64,000 nucleotides of DNA from the NCBI RefSeq assembly GCF_020085105.1, contig NC_058052.1, positions 23,569,733 through 23,633,732 of the forward strand, read 5' to 3'. How positions within the stretch are numbered: the first letter of the stretch is position 1; each line of letters starts with the position of its first letter. Below are positions 54,401-64,000 of this stretch, piece by piece. The position numbers were made by a program, and so were the translations under genes. Below the pieces are notes generated by a model that saw nothing but the letters and a program-made list of their open reading frames with translations, was not told the origin of the DNA and did no database searches. This stretch comes from Siniperca chuatsi (Eukaryota; Chordata; Actinopteri; Centrarchiformes; Sinipercidae).

Positions 54401-57400
54401 TGGTAGTGTACATGTACACACTGTTCCTAACACACTATTGCTTACATACAAATCATTCATAGAGTGAATTGCAGAAGGGCCTCTGGAGCTTTCCAGTCCA
54501 TGTTGTCACTTCCTCTTTGAATTAAGATCATTGCGCAAGTGAGTTATCAGTGGCTGCCATATATTAATGAAGCTGCTCTCATTTCCTTTTATTTTGGAGT
54601 CTTTGCATGGGAAGATTTATCTTTACCATTGCGTTACAGAGAGGTTTTTTCTTGGATCCAGTTAAATAGTATGCATTTTCTAGCTAGGAAAAGAAGTTAG
54701 CAACTTAGATCTACAAGAGTCTCCTGCTTTCGATGGCAGCCCCAGTAAAAACTACCTAGGATCTTTAAAACCTCATATTTTATAAACTCTTTGTAAACTC
54801 TTTAAATCTTAATTTGTAAAGTAACGAGTAACTAAAGCTGTAAAATAATTGTAGTGAAGTAAAAAGTACAATAAGTAGAAAGTGACATAAAAAGAAAAAC
54901 GTAAAGTACAAGTACCTAAAATTTGTAGTACAGTACTTGAGAAAATGTACTTAGTTACATTTCGCCACTCGAGTTACTATTTGCTTGCAACCTTTTAGAG
55001 TGTGTACTTGTTGTGTGTGTTCAGCGGACTGGAAGGTGCGAGCCAGACACGTGCTGCCAAAGTGGAGAAACATCGCTGCCCTGATGATCAAAACAATGGT
55101 GCGGATGAAGAGAATGCCAGGGTATGATGTAGTTAATATTTAATAGTAATAAATAGCAGAAGTTATGATGCTCGACATGTTGGTGCAGAGTTTATGACTG
55201 TTACCCTCTCCCCTGTGCTCGTAGCTCGTTGTGTTTCCAGTTCTTGCTACCCGTCATCCAGGTCTCTCTGATATGTTTGTGTATTGGAGGAGACCCAAAG
55301 GGGATCCAGGTTGCGGTGGTTAACAACGAGACCGCCCCCTCTGCTTACAGCCATTCACTGCTCTCCTTCCTGGACAACTCTAGCGTGCACCAGGTATTTA
55401 TTTGGCCTCGGGAGACGTTAATATTAATACACATCAGGCATGATCACACCCTCTGTTCTCATATTAAGTGTCACGACCAAACAGGAAGTGTGTTTTGTGT
55501 ATCTGAAATGGTTCAGTGCTTCAGAAAGGAAGTAACCAGCCTCTCACCCAGTTGTTATATTTAATGTGGCTTTAAGCAAACAAGTTTCACTTCTGTTCAC
55601 AGCAGAACAAACACTAAGACTTTTATTTTCTAGGAAATCAGCAAAAGGGAAAGGTTGTTTCTCTGTGTGACACTGAACCACAACCTTTCAATATACTGTA
55701 TAAAACACACACAGATACTGTAAAGTGGAGATCAATTATCTAAGTAAATGAGAAATATTTCCCTTCTCTGTCACTAAAATGTTCTTGAGCAAAGCAACCC
55801 CAACAGCTCTAGTGAAGCCGCACAATAACAAACATTAGAAGCTTTGAATGTGTTTTACTGGATACAGATGTGCAGCACAATTTCAGTCTGGTCAGTCAGC
55901 ATTCACTTGATTTAAAATATAGTGTATAATATATAAATGATGTCTGTTCTTTATATATCCATAGGTTCCCTTGTCCTATTCGGATGCTTTCGATGGCATC
56001 TATAACGGAGAGTACTGGGGTGTCATCGGCTTTGGCAAGAACTTCACCAGCTACCTGACAAAAAGGTGAGAGAAACAGGTTATTTTCTGTGCCACAGTCA
56101 TCATTAAATTATTAATCACTAAATGCCAAACAAGGTTACATCATGTCAGGTTGCTGATAGAGTCCAGCTGACACTATAAGCTTCATGTAGAGGTGGTCAG
56201 CCCCCCCTTCACATACTGTAGATGTCTGCCAACATCAGCAACATATAAATGCAAAAATGCAAATAAGAACCCCTGCATTGTGCTCTCTGATTTGCACATA
56301 CATATGTCCTTGCGGAGATAAAAAGGTCCTCAAGTGATTGATACAACAAGAGAGTCATCACTGGGACTTGTAAAACACTTAATGGAAGGACAAATCAAAG
56401 AAGACGCATAATTATGTTGCTGCCTGCTGTAGCGCCCTTTGCTGTAACTTTCAGTTGACACAAATCCACTTATATAGTGTTTGTGTTCACATACTCACAT
56501 ATTGGACATTTTTAGCGAAACACATAATTTATGTCACAGCGTTTAGACACACTGTTCAAAGCAGAGATGTAAAGAGATACTCGATGTGTGTCGAAAAACA
56601 AACTGCGAGCATAGGTTTAAGTAAACTACGGTGGCCCTGAGAGCTAAAAGTACTGCAACACATGCAAATAGACAAAACACAAGCAAATTAAGAAAACATC
56701 TTCACCAATTTTCAGATTTTTTCTAAATGCTGTGCATGTGTTGTCAGATTGGTGAAGATGTTTCCTTGATTTGCTTGTGTTTTGTCTATTTGCATGTGTT
56801 TTCTTAAGATGCAGTGCGTTGAGCTCTCAGGGCCACCGTGCTAAACACTGTCACAGAAAATGCACAACTTGGATTTTCCAGCAAGTCCGCACGTGAATGT
56901 AAAAAACTTCAAAAATGAAGTGCCAGGAGCTTTAGTCTGACATGTTGGTGACTTGACATGTCTTAACATTTCCTCTGCTCTCCCCTCAGGTCACAATTAA
57001 CACACAGCATTGTTTTTGTCCCTGATCTTGCTTTTCCTTCCTCATTTGCCTTACCTTTGATCATTTCTTTTTATACATGTCATAGCTGATACTTATGATG
57101 TTATGCACCTGCAAGGCAATGCTGATTCCAGAAGGCTGTGTTTATGTGCGTCAAAGGGATTTTTACAGAAAAACAGACCAGCCAGAGCAGAGACAAACTC
57201 ATCACACAAAGAAACATGATAAATATATTTGCTTACAACTACATTTTATTATGATAAAAAAAACCAACAACATTTGTTTTACTGCTTATAAATGCTAAAT
57301 AGAGGGGGGTTAAGTATTACCCTTCTTTTTCCTACAAGCATAACGAACTTTGGTTTTTGGGTGTCGTGGTTTTGGGGTTTGTGTTCTGTTATTTCCTGTT

Positions 57401-60400
57401 TTATTTTGAAATAGTCTCCTTCCCTCAAGTGTCTTTTAGTTTTGCTTCCTGTCATGATTGCTGTGATCAGTTTCACCTGTGTCTCGTTGTCTCCCTAACC
57501 AGTGTATTTAAGTATGTGTCCTTTGTTCAGTTGTTAGTTTGTTGTTACACCTCTGTCATGCGCTCTGGTTTGTTGTTTCCCTGTACCGTGACTGTCCACC
57601 GTTGGATTTTGTTTCTTCTGTTTGAGACTGATTATCTGCTGTGAGCTACTGTTGCTTGCCTTCTCCAGTGCAAGCATTTTTGTTACTAAATAGTGATCTG
57701 CACCACCTCTGCCTGCTAGTCTGCATTTGGGTCTTCTTCCCTGGTAGTCCCTGTTTCCCAGCTTTACTAATAACACTGGGTGAAGGAGTTTACCATGCTC
57801 TCTGAAAGCTGACTGAAGCTAAAAGTAAAAGAAAAATGAGGAACTTTAATATATTTTGATGCAGATGTAGAACTTATTTTTTTCACCCCCTTTTCTGTTA
57901 CTTTCTCTCAATTCAACTACGTTGGGCTTTATTGGCATGGGAAACATGCCAAAGCATGTGTAAAATAAAGACAAAAAAGGGCTATTAGAAAAAAATAAAA
58001 ATAAAAAATATATATATATATATATATATATAATGAGATGGAGAGATATATCTATATATAAGTATATAGTAATACATTTTAACTTGCAGTTAAAAATATA
58101 AATACAAGTAAGTGAAAACTACATAAACAAGATTTTGAATTTTTTTATTTTATTTTAATGAATGTGTGTGTAGGTCATTCACTGTCCCTCAGGTTGTGGC
58201 ATTTTGTGGCAGAAAGATATGCCCTGTCTCCTTCTCCTAGGAGTATTTTTAATTTTAAGAGCTCATTTAGCTCTTTGGAATCTGAGATTAAAGAGTTGAA
58301 CTTATTAAAGTAAACGTTTCTTATTTCATTGAATGTTGTACATTGTAGGAGGAAGTGCATCTCCGTCTCAACCTCACCTGTCGAACAGTGACCACATATT
58401 CTGTTTTCTTTTGGTTGCCAGGATTTTTTGTCTTCCTTTTTTGATTGCCAGTTTGTCGTCACTGAGCCTGTACTTGGTTAGGATCTGTCTCTGCTTTCTA
58501 TCGCTTACAGTAGAGAGATATTCTGCCAACTCATAATCTCTTTTTAGGGCCAGATATCATACTGATCTACTTTGGCTTTTAGTTTCTTCTTTCCCATGTT
58601 CCAAGTAGGTTTCTTTACATTGCCTTGTAATTTGGTTTCCTCTGATTGGTGTTTGGAAAGCTGTGTTGTTGTGAGACTCGTCAGAGTGTGTCTGAGGGGG
58701 GACAGTTAGTCTCATCACCAACTGACATAGGGGACTCTTTTCTGGGCTCAGCTTTTGGGTTTGGAGGGTGTCTAGGGCGCTATAAATGTGAGCGCTCTCT
58801 TTTGAATGTTAATTATCAGCAGGTATCTGCCTAATCCTGCTCTACATGCATTTGTTGGTGTTTTGCTGTGTACGTGAAAAATGTATCTGCAGAATTCTGT
58901 TGGATGTTTGTCCCAATGGGTAGAGCTATAATGACTGAGTGGACCCCATACTTCACTACCATACAGCACAATGGGCTGGATGACTCTGTCAAATATTTTA
59001 AGCAAAATTTTAATTGGAATTAGAAAATTATAAAATGTTCTCTTAATTGCATTTAGAGCTCTTTGAGCTTTTTCTTTTAGTGCATTCACTGCCATGTTGA
59101 AACTCCCTGATGCTGGTATAACTCATACTGTGTTCAATGATATGATTATTAATGGTAAACTGGTATTTATTCTCCTGACATCTAGGGCGTTTTTGAAAAA
59201 TCATGACATTGTTTTACGCTGATGACTAACTAGAGACTTCACCTCTTTATCTAGGAGGGAGAGGCCAGGAGCAGCACAATGATCCAACTGTACAGCAAGT
59301 TCATTTATATATACATTAAATAAAGTCGGGCTTAAGTTGCAGCCCTGACGAACACCTCTTTTCTGGGTGAAGGATTCAGTTTGTTTGTCTACAATTTTTC
59401 TCTCTCTCTCTCTCTCTGACTTTGACACACAAACATAAACACACACCGAAATCAAACTCACACCTCATAATTGCCATCATGTGAGTCCTAGAGGATAAAG
59501 GGCACGAGTTGTTGTTGTTGTTTAAGGTGTGAATCACAGTTCTGTGTATACTGTGTGTGTGTGATACCTGGGTAGACAGTCTGGTCCTTCCTGTCCCTGA
59601 CTTACCTGGGCAGGTCACAACTTAGCACCGACCAATCAAACGCTCATTCTTACTGAGTCATGTGCCGTTCATGTGACAGACCTGCCTGAGGAAAACAAAA
59701 CGTGTCTTCTCCTACGTCTCCTGGTCATGTGGAAATGATCTTAACTGTTCAATTAGGGTTATATTATGGCTGATACTCTAATAAACTAGATGTGATTTCA
59801 TAAGGTGAAAGGTTTATTCATTGTCTTAATTATTGTGTGGACAAGGCATGATGGGTAAGGAGTTAATGCAAACCTACCTTGTGATACATTGAGGAAAATG
59901 TAACTGTTATTAAGGGAAAATTCACTGTATATAAATAGTATAGGTGCTTCTCAGATGTGACGATTTGCAGCTTTTCTTTGTCTGATGTGATTATAAACTT
60001 TAAGTTTTAGACTACTGGTTGAAAAAAAAAACAAGCAACTTGAAGACATCACTTTAGGGCAGATAATCAGCAGATTAGTTGATAATGAAATTGCTGTTCT
60101 ACAGGTGGAATTATTCTTATTGGTTAAAAAAAGAAGCTGAGACAAAGAACCACAGCTTTCATGGCTAAATGCCATTTGCCTGCAAGTTCGTCTGTCTTTC
60201 TTTTAGACTTCTTACAAACACTGGAGCGGGACATGGTGGTTATTGCAAAGATATTTAAGGGTTTGTTACAAATTAGGGGAGCAAGGCAAGAAACAATTAA
60301 AATCCATCTCCACTAAAGCAGGAAGAAACTCAAGGCCTGGCTGCTAAACAAGGTTGAATTAGTAGAGTCATGTATGTTCAAAATAAAAGGGAGAGCTTTA

Positions 60401-63238
60401 GAGTTGTTAAAATGTGTGGGTTATGCTACATGCTTCTGAAAACAACTTATTTCTTATCTCCACCCTGTGAGGAGTATTTGTGACATAGTTCAAAACACAA
60501 AACCTGAATATTCAATTGTTACATGTGTTTTGCCTACATAAAGATATGTTTTCACATTTTTAGAGTAAAACTTTCACAAGTGTAGTATTTTGCCCGTTTA
60601 TCATCACATAAATCTACTCTGCTACATCTCTGTCTAGTTATCTTGTAATCTGTCTTGTCTCTCTTATTTTTGCTCCTATTGCAACATTTGCATTCCAGTT
60701 TTATTGATTGTTGCTGAACAATAAATTGATTTGCAAATTGATTATGACCATGTCCCTGATTTTACAGGATGATGCAGCGGCAGGTTTCTAGAGAGGTGGT
60801 TGATGGAGGATCAGTACACGTCTGGCTGGACCTGACAAGTAAGAAGCAAACCCTTCTCATAGTTTGTGGTCTTTTTGCTGAAATGGGTCAATTTCATTGC
60901 ATTGAATAACTGTCATTTCAATGCGTGGCAAACAACTCCTTGGTGCAATTTAAAGTATTATTTATAGTAATATTAGTAATATTCTAGTATGGGTTTTGTT
61001 TGATTTCTTGCCGGAAATCATATTATACTATTAGCATATTTTGGAAATATCAAACATACTGTTTCATTAAATTGTGAGCATTAACGTGTACTGTGCATGT
61101 ACTAAAATATACAAAAAATATACAGAATCCCAGTGGAAATATTGTCATTAACATAACACACTACATCATCTACTGTGAATCTGAGAGGCTGAAGTTGTTA
61201 ATTTTTGCTGTTTATGTTTTGTGTAGATCGACAAATTGCCTTTATGCTGCAGAAGAAACTACATGAGGCCTTTCAGGTATAAACAGATTTGTTTTCTGCT
61301 GTTTGTTTTGTCAACTGGAGCCTTGTGCAAATATTCAGATGGGAGATACAAGCAGAAATCATTCAACACATCCTGAAAACACAAACCCGTCCGTCAACAT
61401 ACAAGTCGTTACAGTATAAACTGACACATGTGCTGTGTACAGGAGACCAAAAACACTCCAACGTAACATAACATACTTGGCTGAGTGTCCTTGCTTTAGG
61501 GCAGCATTATATTTCCCATAGATATTGCATATTGATTTGGCACTTTCTACTATTATGCATTACACAAAACCAAAAAAAAACTTCAATAACAAATTTAGTT
61601 GGTTTTTAATTACAGCTTTGTAATCACATCATGATTACGCTAAAAGTTGATAAAAAATAATACTGAATCATCGCCTAGCCCTAATATATAATAAGTTACA
61701 ATCTGCCATGACACACTAAATATGTTTGACCAGTATTGTTAAAATTGTTAAGATAGTCTCTCTGTCCTCTATTCGCAGGCTTTTGTGGAGAATAAGTTGG
61801 GCAGTATGTCGTACCTGGTCGACCTGCCAATAAAGGTAAAATCACAGTTTATGGCATAATAAAAGAATAAATAAGAGTGTAATAACAACATAGAAATGTT
61901 TGTATTGCAATCTTAAAAGGGACACTACTTTACAAACAAGTTGACAATACATAAATGCTGTATGTGTAGCTTTAATTGTTAGTGTGTTTCTGCTGATGCT
62001 ACATGCCGTTTAATAAAGTTCATTTTAATCCTTTGTTGCAGTTTGAAGAGCCCATCTACGGCAGCCAAAACACAGACTTCACTACGTTTGTGACACCCGG
62101 AGCTGTGCTCAGGTCAGTGTGATGTAGCGGTTGGACAGCTGCTATCGATCAATACAGTAGCTACCAGAATTAGAGTTGAACAAAAGTTTTTATTGATTTT
62201 TCACCCTCCTTTTGTTAATTCATGTACAGTTTGTTTTTAAGAGGAAATGTTTGAGATTGTATTACAACACATGCTAATGGTAAATAGTCAGCGGTGGAAT
62301 GTAAATAGGCAAGTGCAATTTTGAGGTACTCGTATTTTCTTGAGTATTTCCATTTTATGCTACTATGTACTTCTACTCTACTACATTTCAGAGGGAAATA
62401 TTGTACTTTTTACTCCACTACATTTGACAGCTTAAATTACTAGTTACTTTGCAAATTAAAGGTTCTGCACACCTCTAGTCAGGTGCAAGTTGGGTGGAGC
62501 TGTGCTGGGAATAATGTGATGTCACCGAATTCTGTGCACTAAGAATGATAACTGAGTAAATTGCACCTCCCAAACAGGTACAACAAAATCAACATCAAGT
62601 GCGTGGGAGCTGTCAATCAAGCTCAGCACTAATTAGACGACATAAGTGAAACCACAACACAGAGAGACAGAGAAACGCTAAGGTTATGGCACAGGCCGTA
62701 ACAGGACTATGGGTGTGCAGAGCCTTTAAGATCATACATACAAACGATACGATAGCTTAATAAAATATGATGCATCACTGTTTATTAAATTACCAAACAG
62801 TATAATAAGTAGTGGCATTAGCTCCATGCATCAATCAGTAATATATAAAATAATAACACTGACAGGGTCCATTGTGCATAATGCACACTTTTGATAATGT
62901 ATGTACATTTTTCTGATACTTTTACTAAAGTAATATTTTTAATGCAGGACTATACTTGTAACAGAGTATTTTTACAATGAGGTATTACTACTTTTAAGTA
63001 AAGCATCTAAATACTTGTGATTATCAGGTGTCTTTGCTCAGTAACCCTGGGGAATTGAACCAGCAATCCTTTCTAGGAAAGCAGTCTTCTTTAGGTACAC
63101 GACAACCTGCCATTTAACATCCAGTATTTTCTCCTCTCTTGCCCTCCAGTATCACCTTCTACCTGGCCGTGGGTCTAACAGCACTCTCCTTTGTCCTGGA
63201 GAGGAAGGAGGGGCTTTTGGACAGATGCTGGGTCGCAG
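37353..63238 (+). CDS. abch1: ABC half-transporter, subfamily H (5' part, truncated by window)
   Basis: Sixteen coding exons: 37353-37424, 41346-41494, 42360-42519, 44743-44897, 48291-48398, 49671-49764, 52504-52578, 52811-52991, 55025-55121, 55225-55393, 55965-56065, 60768-60838, 61227-61276, 61779-61835, 62042-62112, 63150-63238. All phases agree, giving 566 codons plus one base; the gene runs on past the right edge. The nucleotide-binding domain comes first: Walker A GPSGCGKT (79-86), Q-loop Gln127 (YMPQ), signature SGGQRRR (179-185), Walker B LLILDEPT (Asp202, Glu203), D-loop GVDP, switch His236 (TTHY). A polar linker (about 284-331) precedes the first membrane span [19 protein letters not shown] (about 368-386). 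The following loop has NNET, DNSS and NFTS glycosylation sequons, and a second span starts at about 538. NBD-before-TMD with an ABC2-type membrane part points to ABCG or ABCH; the sequence reads like fish abch1 and insect ABCH, not ABCG. Transported substrate unknown. Confidence 0.88.
37807..37950 (+). promoter_or_regulatory. abch1: possible alternative first exon/promoter of abch1
   Basis: TATAAATA at 37807-37814 is followed about 135 bases later by a strong donor, GGAAAG|GTAAGTTTT, with its exon end at 37950. The stretch between has no ATG. Spliced to 41346, translation would start at the internal Met of [11 protein letters not shown] (ATG at 41361, A at -3), shortening the N-terminus by 29 residues and sparing the ATPase domain. 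Confidence 0.4.
40156..40536. repeat. imperfect tandem duplication in abch1 intron 1
   Basis: Unit A (40156-40310) and unit B (40406-40536) share in order TGAAAAACAAAG, TTTGCCCTTGTTCTTC-like text, TGTATTACAATGAAACCACT, AAACAAAC and TTTCTGTTCAGCAC, with indels between. They are spaced about 250 bp apart. Confidence 0.7.
41690..41875. repeat. dispersed fish repeat in abch1 intron 2
   Basis: Same phrases as the repeat at 29215: AAAACCAAAACAATTAGGTG, GACGCTAAAACGCC, GGGGAACTGCAGAGT, ACCTTTCACAT. It continues to GATTATGGTCGCTTTAA. Confidence 0.55.
42520..44742 (+). other. abch1: abch1 intron 3
   Basis: Contains the inverted-orientation copy of a dispersed repeat (43660-44088) and, after it, AT-rich text with TACCGAAAGCTGG and GTATCCGAAAGAG that may be another old repeat. 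No exon seen. Confidence 0.45.
43660..44088 (-). repeat. dispersed repeat family X, minus orientation
   Basis: Read on the minus strand it runs GGTTTTGGGTTTTTGTCCTG, TTATTTCCTGTTTTATTTTG, then CACTGTTGGATTTAGTTTC and ends in CTGCATTTGGGTC. The same blocks in the same order lie on the plus strand at 57345-57770. Confidence 0.75.
45672..46836. mobile_element. hAT-like non-autonomous element with 8-bp target duplication
   Basis: The flanks carry the identical 8-mer GTTTGCAT at 45664-45671 and 46837-46844. The termini are inverted: CAGTGTTTCCAA on the left and TTGGCAACGCTG on the right (inverse CAGCGTTGCCAA). Length is 1165 bp with no transposase frame. An 8-bp duplication with CAG-type ends is characteristic of hAT transposons. 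Confidence 0.82.
45800..46262. mobile_element. foldback MITE nested in the hAT-like element
   Basis: Long inverted arms: left about 45812-45925 (CTTACCTGTAGGGCTATC, then ATATCAGCCGTAGAGATGTC, TAATATAATGGGACTATA); right about 46103-46221 is its reverse complement with scattered differences. The right end continues to GTCCCTTTAAA, suggesting a TTAA-type terminus; the left end is degraded. An inner hairpin with 25-base arms (45934-45958 and 45972-45996, one mismatch) lies off-centre between the arms. Confidence 0.75.
47781..47812. repeat. perfect 13-bp stem hairpin
   Basis: GCTGCAGAACAAC and GTTGTTCTGCAGC are separated by a 6-base loop. Confidence 0.8.
48406..48434. repeat. (AC)n microsatellite beside an abch1 donor site
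   Basis: About fourteen AC units starting only seven bases past the donor GTATGTA of the exon encoding the Walker B motif. Confidence 0.95.
49765..52503 (+). other. abch1: abch1 intron 6, nothing recognised
   Basis: This 2.7-kb AT-rich intron shows no repeat or exon that I recognise. The neighbouring intron 5 (48399-49670) likewise holds only the AC repeat. Confidence 0.45.
53427..54970. mobile_element. hAT-like element with 8-bp target duplication, internally disrupted
   Basis: GAGTTACT stands on both sides (53419-53426 and 54971-54978). The left end reads CAATGGTGGAGGAAGTATTC, the right end inverted GAGTGGCGAAATGTAAC. The outer about 200 bases on each side carry the AAGTAAAAGTACTAAAACC/TACTTGAGAAAATGTACTTA text of the family seen at 12872 and 62288. 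The roughly 1-kb centre is unrelated, so another element probably inserted here. Confidence 0.78.
54380..54416. repeat. Tc1/mariner-type terminus inside the hAT-like element
   Basis: GACTCCAAACTTTTGAGTGG followed by TAGTGTA resembles the right terminus of fish Tc1-like elements. The matching left terminus was not found nearby. Confidence 0.45.
56627..56840. mobile_element. 214-bp MITE with long terminal inverted repeats
   Basis: The left end TACGGTGGCCCTGAGAGCT and right end, inverted, CACGGTGGCCCTGAGAGCTC lead into arms of about 90 bases sharing CATGCAAATAGACAAAACAC and AAACATCTTCACC. The centre is unique. Flanks GTAAAC and CTAAAC hint at, but do not prove, a target duplication. Confidence 0.82.
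57345..57770 (+). repeat. dispersed repeat family X, plus orientation
   Basis: Runs GGTTTTGGGGTTTGTGTTCT, TTATTTCCTGTTTTATTTTG, CACCGTTGGATTTTGTTTC and ends near CTGCATTTGGGTC. It is collinear with the minus-strand copy at 43660-44088. Confidence 0.75.
57895..59398 (-). mobile_element. 5'-truncated non-LTR retrotransposon (LINE)
   Basis: Minus-strand fragments in order: [20 protein letters not shown] (reverse transcriptase motif region, 59270-59370); then [39 protein letters not shown] and [16 protein letters not shown] (58772-59095); then a zinc-knuckle/C-terminal part with [19 protein letters not shown] (58175-58462). The 3' end carries TTGGGCTTTATTGGCATGGG near 57925 on the plus strand. 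The YADD catalytic block is missing between the first two fragments, and frames are broken, so it is inactive. Confidence 0.85.
58008..58032. repeat. (TA)n microsatellite
   Basis: About twelve TA units inside the 3' part of the LINE fragment. Confidence 0.9.
59398..59418. repeat. (TC)n microsatellite
   Basis: About ten TC units that coincide with the 5' truncation point of the LINE fragment. Confidence 0.85.
59975..60095. repeat. ATTAATCG-type repeat, short remnant
   Basis: GACTACTGGTTGAAAAAAAA, CAAGCAACTTGAAGACATCA and CAGATTAGTTGATAATGAAA match internal text of the family at 13062 and 19878. Confidence 0.55.
62288..63020. mobile_element. hAT-like family copy, right end truncated
   Basis: Starts CAGCGGTGGAATGTAAATAG, continues TACTTCTACTCTACTACATT and ATTGTACTTTTTACTCCACT, and shows the far-end text TTTTAAGTAAAGCATCTAAA near 63000 without the terminal CCACTG. 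Same family as 12872-13780. It lies in abch1 intron 15. Confidence 0.65.
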
Positions 63239-64000
63239 GTCAAAGTTCACACTGCTCCTACAGTGCCACACAAAAGCTGCGTCCCATTTCCATTACTACT
63301 ACTGTACATATTAATTCTATGCAGGTTTTGAGGTTGTAATGCGTCCACACTGTTAAGAGTGAGAAAATTAAGTATACTCAAGGAATCCAGTATGCATATT
63401 AAAACACACTTTTTCCTACACTACAGTGTAAAAAGGAAATGGGGGAGCTTCTCAGCTGCCAAAAAATCTAAATAACAGTGGATATGAGTGAAACAGCTAC
63501 AGGAATATGTTCGAAAACAAACCGAAAAAAGTATTAAATCTTTGAAAAAACATTAAGCTTTCATTCTATTTGACTGGCAGTAGCATTTCGAAGCAGTTTG
63601 ACGTGTATTTTACTTTATCAGATTATTTCCCTTTTAATTTGTCTTGCGTCCCAAGACGTACACTGTTTCACATAAAACAACAAAACAAATACCGAACATA
63701 TTACATCAGACATTACGAAGAAGTGGCTGCTCCCTTTTACATTCAGTGCTCGGTTTACAAAGGTACACTGAGGCCTACTTAGAACCCAAACTCTGATTTG
63801 ACAGAGGAACAAAAGAGTTCCAGTCTTTTCAGTCGAGAACGCTAAATCTTCTGTTTGATGGCAAAGCTGATATTCTTCAAATAAAATATGCGAGGGGTCT
63901 GATGTAATATTACCAGCCAGAGACAACATCCTTTTAGTGTTCGCAGTTTGAAAACTTGACTCAAGCGTTTGACCCACAATCTTTGCGCAGATACGTAGCG

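Larger units (their letters stand above)
56066..60767 (+). other. abch1: abch1 intron 11, repeat-rich
   Basis: A 4.7-kb intron that carries a MITE, a copy of repeat family X, TA and GA microsatellites, a LINE fragment and an old ATTAATCG repeat. No coding exon was recognised between 56065 and 60768, and the joined phases require none. Confidence 0.55.

Overview
This is a 64 kb stretch of vertebrate nuclear DNA, almost certainly from a teleost fish and probably a spiny-rayed (percomorph) one. The basis is short exons with GT/AG splice sites, long AT-rich introns, fish-type repeats (tRNA-derived SINE, non-LTR retrotransposon pieces, hAT-like and foldback MITEs), teleost-style C2H2 zinc-finger genes with a short coiled-coil first exon, and an ABCH-type transporter gene, a family known from fish and arthropods but not mammals. 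The species cannot be told from sequence alone.

Layout. (1) 0.2-10.85 kb, minus strand: a complete aftiphilin gene (aftph), nine coding exons summing exactly to 803 codons, plus a non-coding first exon near 10.64 kb. (2) 11-20.8 kb, minus strand: a tandem array of three C2H2 zinc-finger genes. The first two begin with near-identical coiled-coil exons. The third lacks that exon and instead joins, in phase, to a THAP-domain exon through a 43-bp bridging exon, giving a predicted 483-aa THAP-C2H2 fusion. (3) 20.9-22.2 kb: a LINE 3' fragment and a broken zinc-finger pseudogene. (4) 23.5-34 kb, minus strand: lgalsl (galectin-related protein), five coding exons, 178 aa, with a long repeat-poor 3' UTR. 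(5) 34-37 kb: intergenic. (6) 37.2 kb to the right edge, plus strand: the first sixteen coding exons (566 codons) of an ABC half-transporter of the ABCH type (abch1), running off the window. Its introns carry most of the mobile DNA.

lgalsl followed by aftph, in the same orientation, is also the order on human chromosome 2p14 (established knowledge), so the zinc-finger/THAP array looks inserted into an old gene pair. All exon joins were worked out by hand from splice consensus, reading phase and family similarity; no transcript evidence was available. The strongest points are the THAP-zinc-finger join, an occupied/empty-site comparison between paralogous introns that dates a transposon insertion, and two hAT-like elements with 8-bp target duplications.
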